Shown: positions 10,701 through 20,249 of the stretch, piece after piece
Layout: every line of letters begins with the position of its first letter
Numbering within the stretch: the first letter of the stretch is position 1
Assembly (NCBI RefSeq): GCF_032854445.1
Contig: NC_088302.1
Coordinates: forward strand, 22,827,788-22,891,787
DNA: 64,000 nt
Source of the DNA: Liolophura sinensis
Lineage: Eukaryota > Mollusca > Polyplacophora > Chitonida > Chitonidae
Reading direction: 5' to 3'
Made by a program: the position numbers and the translations under genes
Notes under the pieces: model-generated
What the model was told of the DNA's origin: nothing
What the model saw: only the letters and a program-made list of their open reading frames with translations
Database searches by the model: none

Positions 10701-13700
10701 GTTGAAAGGAAAGCCCCGAAATGTCATGCAGTAAAACAATTCCACTTTGAGAGGTGTCTAAAACACAGAAATGAAAGGAACCAGTCCCTATATACCTACA
10801 CCAATTGTTCCCTTACACACCATGAATATAAAATACATGTACATCAATGTTGGTGAGAAAAATTATCATTTGAATGCAATTAGCTACCATGTAGATGTAA
10901 AATCGGCAGCCAACGTAACTCTCACCGTAACAGTTAACGAAAGTCACTTCAAAATGTCTGGGCAATAAGTGAATATCAAACAAAATAAATTTGTGACAAT
11001 TTCCTGCAATGCATCGTAACAGGAACCGACACAACAGAGAGTAACAACGCATCTTTATAGCGAACTTGTTGATCATGCAGCATCTTTCAGTTCCCTGCAC
11101 CTGCACCTGTTTTGTGTTTATTAGCTGCATCAGATTCATGCATCATGGTAATTACTTCTCTAGGTATAGTTACAACTCATGTATCTGCACACACTGCGCA
11201 TGTGTGCGTGAAACAAGCAATACGATTCATACATTCTACACATAAGTGAACTTCCGCAAAGTCCTGAACACTTCAGTTACTATATTTACACCCCTTCTTC
11301 TACTGTATATCGACATACCCTTATTAAACACGAAGCTATTATTATACTCTGTGTACAAATACTACACATATGCATAGATCCTATACACCCCAATTAATAA
11401 AGGAAATTACGTTTTGATTTCCTGGGAACACCAGCACATAACTTTATATCGAGAGCACAGAGTATAGTATTTAGGTGGAAAATTTGAATGCAAGGCTTCC
11501 TGTAAATGGCATCGACCTTGCGTATAATATGATATCGTGTATTCTATTCTGTGCATATATAGATATTTTTGAATCACCACATGTTTTAGCTGAAGATCTG
11601 ACGACAATATCAAGTTACAGGTGCACCAGTTTGTGTAGATATGTCTATATATATACCACCTAAGTTTAATTGGGAGAGTTCCCCATCCGGTATGGCCATG
11701 TGGACGAGACTCTAGGACAATAGATATAAGTATGTAGATATACAGGGACGGGTCGGCGTTAAACAGACTTCACAGTACAACAGGTATGATCATCAAAGTG
11801 GCGCACTTCACTGGAATGCCGACCAGATCACCTGAAGCAATACTCAGGTATTTCCACGTGTGAACTGATGATCAGTCCAACACAAAAGGCGACAGGTAAC
11901 TCACCCTGGGCGGCGGAGGTGACAAGTCATGCGTAAACAATTTAGTACACTGTTGTTGTTTTCCGGTATATCAAGTTGTAGTTTTCTGGTCAACATGATT
12001 TTTTTTTATCCTTGTACAAAAATATACACCTGTATTTCTGATATTTTATAGCTAAGTGATTTTAACCACATATAATGTAGTCCATACGACAGTATAGAAG
12101 ACAGCTTGAACAGTGTCGCCACTCTTTCAGTAAGTGTATGTTTATATTTATTGTGTGTAAAGTTTTTCGATGGCTCCACATATGTAAAAATATCCCACAT
12201 TAATTTTTCTAATCTCTAATTAGAATAATTAGACATTCTTATTAGATTTATGCACAATAAGTATATGTCTATATATACATGTATATAGATTTTAGTCCGT
12301 TTTCTGGATATTTTCTAAGAGAATATATTATATATATATAAAATCAAAGTCCCTTTAATACTACATTTATGTGTGTTTATATATACTTCACTTTGTCAGA
12401 CGTCTTCATACAGCACACAAATAAATTATACACTAAAGGCAATATAGCTCGTCTCTAAATATTACAAATATATAACTACCTTGTGATCGTTGACGGATTA
12501 TTGGTAAGTGTATAAACTGCCTGTCAATTTTGGGATATTGATTACTTGATTTGTAGTTAACACAGGTGTCAAAAGAATCATTAGTCGTTGTGTTATGAGT
12601 AATTACCCTCGAGGTAATAAGAGTGGAGAAAGCAGCCTGTATAGGGTGCAGTGGGTACTTGAGGTCGACTGTGGGTGTGGTATAGGGCGGGGCAGAGTGT
12701 ATATAGGGTCGGGGTCTACACACTGTAGTGATCGGTATATTATACTTAGTTTGAATGTTCAATGTGCATCAAAAAATTTTGCTAAATATCCACTTCAAAC
12801 TACTTTGTTTCAAAGGGGCTTGTATTTATGTGGATTTGTAGGAAGAAAGCCAAATGATTAATCATGATACGTGAAAAAACGCTTAATCAGGCATTGATTT
12901 TCAATAATCCCCGAGCTAATTCCTCTAGTGTACGTTCCTTATCTAGGTGGATACAACAGGGTTCCGGTCTGAGTACATGTACATTCTTATACTACTATAA
13001 TAGTACTGCAGAATTTTGTTGCACAAAAATTCCAAAATAATTCAGCTATTTTGAAGCGTTATGTGATTAATAAAGGGCTGCAGAGTTTTAGTTAGAATTT
13101 CATAAACCCAATAAAGCCTCAAAATATCTTAATTATTTTTTTGTAGCTTTTCTTGAACATAGTATATGTGACATCACAAATATGGCGGTGATTTGGGTTT
13201 TCTTGCACGTACATATTTGCCTTTTTTTTAAATATTATGTAGGCGCCTATCTAGATTTGCATCCTTTGATTGAGCGCGACAGTTTTACGGTTATAGTGCT
13301 ATATATTTTATTTCAATAAATTTCCGAAGAAAGAATGCAATATAGAAACCAACGGTATATTTAAATGGCATGTATTAATGGCACAAAATATACCATTTTA
13401 TCGGCCACGACAAAGTCTTTATATATCAAGAGCCACAAACTAAATTCAACAAACTAAGTTTTCGTTTATTTTCTTTTAGGCTAAATTTCATGATACAAAC
13501 ACTGAAAATGGATCCATAATTACGTTTATATCACATGAATGGGATAACAAAAACAAAAGTCTATCGACTTGAATATCCATATAACTGAAGTTATGAGATG
13601 TCTTTAACAAACCCTTGTTATATACAGTACATGTGGTACTGTTATTCGATCGGGCACTTTCTGGCTACAAAACATGGGTTGGTAGCGAGTATGTATAAGT

Positions 13701-13917
13701 TTGGCTCTCAGGTCGATGGTTCGAAACCTTATTTGGTTTCCACAAAATTCGCGCTCTACAAATGAAGTACAATTCAAAAATCTCACGATGAAACAAATGT
13801 TTACCTTTTTGGTGTACTTGCAATTTCATTGAATCTAGGTTGTGTATATACTCTCTAAGCAAGGCTTTGGGAGACTCAATATTTATAGTACAAATGTGTA
13901 TGTACATTACATACATT
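10701..13917. other. Noncoding stretch
   Basis: AT-rich throughout. No exon pair with matching splice sites was recognised. Short ORFs overlap on both strands without domain signals. Small TATATA tracts occur near 12325-12340. Confidence 0.5.
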
Positions 13918-14075
13918 AGTTTATTTATTTATTTCATTGGAGTTTGACGCCTTATTTACAAACATTTATGTCGTGTGCACATATACATATTATACAAGTG
14001 CCGCCGTCGTATAAGTGAAATATTCTTGAGTAAATAAATAAATAAATAAATAAAGAAATAAATAAATAAGTAAAT
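13918..14075. mobile_element. Two SINE-A tails in opposite orientation
   Basis: The left end (13918-13955) is a - strand tail, TTTATTTATTTATTTCATTGG then GACGCC. The right end (about 14000-14075) is a + strand tail, GCCGCCGTCGTATAAGTGAA through ATTCTTGAG and an AAATA-repeat run. The two tails face outward, as if a younger copy inserted into or recombined with an older one. Confidence 0.7.
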
Positions 14076-14559
14076 GTTATAACATGCATACACAGCCAAA
14101 TGTGACTATAGACTAAGGTTAAAACGACATACCTATGTAACATGGAAGCATTTTTCCCTCACAAGAGCAACATGCATGGCATGTTTATGTAGCCTGTCTG
14201 TCTACGACGTCAGTGCCAAACACACAGACATGCAGACAGACAGACGGACTGGAGTTGAGAGCTCACTTGTGGTCGTGACAAGCCGAACCTTCGTTGTCAA
14301 TACCTTAGGCATACACATGCCAAAGTTCCCCCATTTAAAGTACAATTTGGTTTTGTCATATACAAGGCTGGTATATATGTCTGTACAATGTTTTTTTATG
14401 TGGATGTGATAGTAACACCTCAAGCAAACAAACACAGATTCACCAGATGCCTGAAAAGTTTGCTATATAAGTTGTGCTCCATTCCTGAATTCAAATTCTT
14501 TATTTTCCCTTTTTTAGCGTTAAGTCTATAACTGTATCTCAGAGGTTGAAAGCGTAAGC

Positions 14560-14634
14560 ACTGACAAGACGCCGTATTTCACCGGTTGCCAATTTACACA
14601 ATTGTCGTCACTGCTCTTTGTTTACTCTCCCTGG
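14560..14634 (+). repeat. Unnamed dispersed repeat (family D), copy 1
   Basis: ACTGACAAGACGCCGTATTT, CACCGGTTGCCAATTT, ATTGTCGTCACTGCTC and TTTACTCTC match the four other copies near 51.8, 52.1, 57.0 and 63.9 kb. Confidence 0.75.
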
Positions 14635-14776
14635 TTAAGTTTCATCACAGAAAAAAAACCCAAAATCAAAATATCGACATTTAAAAAATGAATAAAGGTA
14701 ACGTTATAATTATGGTTTCCTTTATTTCTTTCAACTAAACTGAAATTTTATAATATATACCCAATTATATCCAATC

Positions 14777-14837
14777 CTTGCCACAAGAGTTAGGCACAGG
14801 AAAAATATAGAGAAAAAATGAAAAAGTAACTTGTGAA
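14777..14837 (+). repeat. Local duplicate, left copy
   Basis: CCTTGCCACAAGAGTTAGG, then a purine-rich run ending GAAAAAGTAACTTGTGAA. The same order recurs about 430 bp downstream at 15208-15273. Confidence 0.75.
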
Positions 14838-15207
14838 TATCCAGTTCTGTCTAAATAAAGATGAAATAGACCTATTTGCCGAGTAGCCTATTAAAAAAAT
14901 AGGGCACGTTCAACTTCAAACAAGGTTTGAGGAGTTCAGTCTCCTTAAAGAACATTTCGATGCCAGTTATGACTAGACAGTCGTAGCCTGTCCCACTCGT
15001 CTATGTGTCATCGTACAGAGCTATAGGTAGATCACAACGACGTCCCTCTCTCATGGAGAGCAGTTATTGACGGTCTTATCCCGTCGGCGCGTGTTCGTGC
15101 TGGTTCGCCCGTCAGCACTCTGCCCTCTCTCCCCGGGGGTGAAGCTAGAGGTGGTGTCACACCGTCCTCAGTGGACAATCGGAGCTCCTCTGTCCAGACT
15201 CGAGCAA

Positions 15208-15273
15208 TAATCCTTGCCAAAAGAGTTAGGGACAAGAATAAAATAGAGAAAATATGAAAAAGTAACTTGTGAA
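15208..15273 (+). repeat. Local duplicate, right copy
   Basis: Repeats the 14777-14837 segment with about six differences. Between the two copies lies a GC-rich patch (about 15040-15200) with no identified product. Confidence 0.75.
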
Positions 15274-15279
15274 AGAAAT

Positions 15280-17651
15280 CGGAATACGCCAATTCCCAAA
15301 CAATATAGGTGGATTGAAATAATTACCAACATTGACTGAATTTTAGTTATTACCAATAAAATTACTTTCTAAGTCTAATGTTATAATTAAAATTAAAAAC
15401 TTATTGAACAGCGGTTGAATTAGACCGCTAAAATTAAAATTAAAGTTTAGGGTAAAATAATTTGCCAGCAGTTACCACATGCTTAGAAAAATTTCACACT
15501 GGAGGTAATTTTTCTCTCTCAACATTTAGAATTTGTCTATTTCGCTGACGGAGAACAGGTTTTCGTGTTTGGGCACCGAGAACCATTAAATACCAATGAA
15601 ATTCTTTTTAAAAAAAATGCTCGTGGTTGCAAAACATGGATATAAATAGTGCACATCCAGAATCTGGTGCCCTTTAAGGAGAACTGTTTGTCACAGCGGT
15701 GTGGGCGTGGTGGGTGCGTGGTGGAGAGGAAGGAAGGGGGGGGGGAGGGGGGAAAGGGTTTTGGCAGTAAGGCGCCGCCGGACTAGTTCTCCAAAGCCTA
15801 GTTATTAGACAACGTTCACCGCCCAGGCCAATCAGTGGTGCACAGGGATTAAGATGTGGGGGATTACCTCCTGAGGAGAGATCTGGGTATATTAAAGGAT
15901 AGGCAGTAAATCATAGCTTACAAATGAACCAAATGGTCCTGGGGGAAACAACGACTTTAAACACTACTTTGGACCACACATAACAGGCCTATGACAGCCA
16001 GTATACGGCTATCATATAGGTAGGTACGTGTATAGCTACGTGATTCATCTACTCGTGTCATAAACTCGCAAATCTAGCTTATTGATTTGTGTTTAATATA
16101 CAAAATATTTCAAGTTACTTTTTGTCCAAAAATGTGAGTATTAAGTGGATGAATTTTGCCTCGTTGATCATAGATTGCTTAATCACCGGATCCACTTCAG
16201 ATCTATGCTAAAAAGAATATTAACAGTTCTTATTTTTCAAAGGTATGTATATAATGAGGATGCTGCGCTGAGAAGTTTGAATACTGTTCAGTTATTCATC
16301 GATTGATAAATGATAAATAGTTATCATAGGATTTTGATAGGAAGATGATACTATTTATGGTATTCAAATTGCACTGCGCATTATCCTACATCTATAAGGT
16401 TATATCGAAAGATTTGTAGAATAATATGAAAACAAGAGCCAATAATTGCAACATACAACAAAAATGCGATCTGGTTTTTCATCCATGACATTTGTTAAGT
16501 GTACGGCCAATGTTAAAGAAAGAATGTACCAAAAAAAAACCAAAAAATAAAAAACCACTGACACAGACAGAGCGATTTACAGAGCAGTTTGTTGCAGCTA
16601 ATAGGCATGTTAGGCCAGATGTAACAAATAGCGTAACAAATAACAGATGTGACATTACACACTGTGAAAAACAAGTGTGATCAGTTACAATAATCCTGAC
16701 ATTTCTCTTTTGTATAAAGGTGAAGTAAACGTGAAAACTGTATAGATCTGCATGTTTCCACAGCTGTGTTCGAGACCGCGGAGGGCGTGTCGCCTACTAC
16801 ACGTTTTTGGTACTACATGTACTACATTTAAAGTGTCTTTTGACTAAAATGACTTGTTCCCCACGTGTACAGGTGTAGTTTTTAAATTGTGTATATATGT
16901 CATTTTATTACATATACCGTCTTTTCTGTCAAGAAAAGACACAGGATCAAAAGGCTAAAGTGTTGTCCAGTTTCATTGTTTCAAGAGAACATGCAAGGAC
17001 TTGAATTTTTGCTGACTATTTAAAAATGATTTAAAAAACTTACTCAAATGGAAAATCATGACCCAGTCTAAATAACTTTTTAAATTTGTTCACAAATGTC
17101 TTACTTTTACCTGTATCTAGTCCATAATAATTACCCCATATTGCTCTAGAGAGTGGCGTCAGTCAATCAACATGTAGGCCTATGGGGCTATAGGACTCTC
17201 ATTTCGTTTTTGTAAATTACTGTGGGATGGTATAATATACATTTGATGCGTTGCGCAAATAGTCTTATATATATAGGCCTAATTACACAAATTTGCTTAC
17301 TCTCTCATCGGAAACAAGCTGTGTATAAAATTTTTAAATATGGCAATGATGTAAAATTTGTTTTGTTTTCAGGCTATCAAATTCTGATCATATCATTTCG
17401 AGAAAAGTGTTGAACCAAAGCCCACCATTTTCGTCTGCATGGATTTGTCACAGAAATGACTGATGCTTGATGAATGTGATTCCTGTGTGAAGTATTAAAT
17501 ACGTGGGATTCTAAAGCCTGCATACATTGGGCAATACTGACTGACCTGGAATTCGGTGAAGTGCACTTTCCAAAGACAGGAAGTTGGCTTAATCGCCAGA
17601 GACGTAAATAACAGGCAGGGTAGTCAATTACAAGATCTTGCGGTTTTTCCG
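15280..17651. other. Upstream region of protocadherin A; no gene seen
   Basis: Contains a G-rich tract at about 15735-15762 (G10, G6 and GGG runs) that could form a G-quadruplex. No clear TATA box or start site can be assigned for Pcdh-A. The frame of exon 1 is open back to about 17556 without an ATG, so this short part is presumably 5'UTR. Confidence 0.5.
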
Positions 17652-20249
17652 ATGGCTTGTAGGTTGTGTTTTATTTGTGCGGCTGTTTTGATACGGTACG
17701 CGAATGCCCAGCCCATTCAGTTATCTGTGAAAGAGAACCAGCCGAGTGGAACCTCGGTAGGGTTTGTCACGCGTGGAGCCGGCTTCCTGGACATACTTGA
17801 TCTGTCACAGAAGACCGACCTCAGGTACAAAATCTTAACCCAGGGAAATCCGTGGAAGGAATTTTTCACAGTAAACCAGGGAACTGGAGAAATTAGCACC
17901 GCTGCTGTGCTGGACCGTGAAGCTTTGTGTCCGGATCAACAAGCAATATGTCAAGCGGATATAGATGTCGCTGCTCACTCGGAAACCTTCCTTCGCCTTT
18001 TCCGAGTTGAGTTGACTGTTGTAGACATCAATGACAATGCCCCGGAATTTTCTGAATCGGAAGTGACTGTTAGCATACCGGAATCAGCGCCTATCGGTTT
18101 TAATGTACCCATCAGAGGAGCCACTGACAAAGACACCGGTAAGTCCCACGGTGTCCAGAAATACGAGATTTTCCCAGCGGACGGTCAATTCACTGTCAGT
18201 GTAATCGAAAACTTGGACGGCTCGCCTGAAGTGGGAATTGTGGTTGGCCAGAAGCTGGACAGAGAGCTCATGTCATCTCACTCGGTGGAAATTCTGGCTA
18301 AAGATGGCGGTGTTCCTCCGAGGACAGGAACCGTTAAGGTGACAATTCTGGTGACAGACGCCAACGACCATTCTCCCACGTTTAGTCGATCTGTGTACAA
18401 CATCAGTGTTCTGGAAAACCTCCCCGTGAACACCAGTATCATCCAGGTGAAAGCCACAGACAGAGACACCGGAGTAAACGGCAAAATCAGTTACCGATTC
18501 AGCCCAAGAACAGTCTCCAAATTTCCGAACTTCTTTGTCACTGATGCTGCCTCGGGAAAAATTCTACTGAAAGATACGTTAGATTTCGAAGCTAGGAGAG
18601 AATACCGTTTGGTCGTGGAAGCCACTGATGAAGGGAACCCGCGGCAGACTTCGCAGGCGTTGGTAATCGTTAACGTCCAGGATGTGAACGACAACGTCCC
18701 CGTTGTCAGCTTTAACTTTCTGTCCGACAGAAACGAAGCAGAAGTATCCGAAAGCAGCCAAGTGGACGACTTTGTTGCCCATATTTCGGTGTCTGATCGT
18801 GATCAGGGTCTGAACTCCGACGTCGACTGCCGGACAACGTCAGATGCTTTCAAAATTGAGTGGCTGTACGACAATGAGTTCCAGGTGATGTTGAACACCA
18901 CACTGGATCGAGAACTGATATCAGAGATTAATGTTACGGTGAAGTGTACTGACAAAGGTAATCTCCCTCTGAGCGACACTAGAACATTCAAGGTGATAGT
19001 TCTGGATGAAAATGACAATAGCCCCTATTTTGTCGAGCCTGAATATACGGTTACAATTCGAGAAGATCTACCCATAGGGGAGGAAGTTATAACCCTGTTA
19101 GCTTCAGACGCGGACCCCACAGAGAACGGCAAGGTCAGGTACTTCTTGATCGGAGAAAACAAGGACTTCTTTTCTGTTAACCCAGACTCCGGTAGGATAG
19201 AAGTGTCGCAGGCTCTGGATTACGAATCGAAGAGGCAGATGACGGTGATGGTTGAAGCACGAGACGGAGGTAACCCTTATCGTAATTCATCCGCAGTCAT
19301 CGAAGTGACGATTTTGGATGTTAATGACGAGGCACCGGAGTTCAACCAAACAACGTACGAGTTTTATTTGAAAGAAAACAGTACAAAGGGCGCTTATGTG
19401 GGACAGGTAGCCGCTTCCGATCCAGATAAAAACTATGGTGGGCTCGTGACTTACTCTTTGAGAGAGGAACGCTCTGTTATTCCTGCCTTCTCAATTTCCG
19501 CCAATGGCGTTATCACGACCTTGCGGCCATTAGACAGGGAGACAACTTCTGACGTCACGATAACCGCCATAGCCGCTGACATCAATAGATCTTCGCAAAT
19601 CTCCTCGGCTGAAGTGACGATTCGACTCCTTGATATCAATGACAATAGACCCGTTATAATGTTCCCAAACGACATCAACAATACAGTAGTTTTATCTACA
19701 GATCTTCAATACAGCACTGTACCAATAGCCACAGTCCTGGCACAGGACGCCGACTTCGGAGAAAACAAAGCTCTTGTGTATGAAATGGAGAACGAAGATC
19801 TTCGCCATACTTTCCGTGTAGATTCAGAGAACGGAAGCATCTGGCTCGTGAATAAGGGAGAGAACTTTGAAGGACGAACATACACCATTGACATCCTGGT
19901 CAGAGACCGTGGAAACCCACCACTGGAAGATGTCACCCGTTTGTTTGTCGTCTTCCCTCTTGGCAGTTCGTCTGAAATCTCAGACATTGCCTCTAATGTG
20001 ACAACAGTTATCATCGTAATCTGCATCACCACACTTTTGTCGATTCTGATACTGATTGGGATATGCATCGTCAGGAGATCCACTCCCAAACCGCCTCGGC
20101 AAGGAGCGATAACTACTGACTCTTTTGGGTACAACGTAAAAGTGGAAGCTTCGCAGAATGTCGATGTGGCCAACAAATCTGTGAATGAGAACATTGAGAA
20201 CAAGGCCAATCTGATACTTGCTGATGATACTCTGCTACAAAAATCTGAG
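17652..20249 (+). CDS. Protocadherin A exon 1: signal peptide, EC1-EC7, transmembrane helix, proximal tail
   Basis: This exon encodes residues 1-866. A signal peptide covers about 1-20 (MACRLC start, hydrophobic core, cleavage near ANA-QP). EC boundaries are marked by calcium-binding linkers: DINDNAPEF at 125, DANDHSPTF at 236, DVNDN at 344, DENDNSPYF at 452, DVNDEAPEF at 556 and DINDN at 661. EC7 runs to about 777 and lacks a final DxND linker, as expected next to the membrane. EC1 has the protocadherin-type cysteine pair (CPDQQAIC, about residues 95-102). LDRE/DRE and DxD calcium motifs recur in the repeats. The transmembrane helix is about 784-807 (TVIIVICITTLLSILILIGI) followed by RR. One intronless exon for the whole ectodomain is typical of protocadherins. 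The donor is GAG|GTACAA. Unspliced, the frame would add five codons (VQFPL) and stop. Confidence 0.95.

Noticed and set aside
13676-13745. tRNA-like stretch with GATGGTTCGAAACC
   Set aside because: No cloverleaf with paired acceptor stem is visible; not called as a tRNA gene.
17717-20209. Antisense ORFs opposite protocadherin A exon 1 (up to 167 codons)
   Set aside because: Shadow frames of a strongly supported coding exon; similar shadows lie opposite Pcdh-B.
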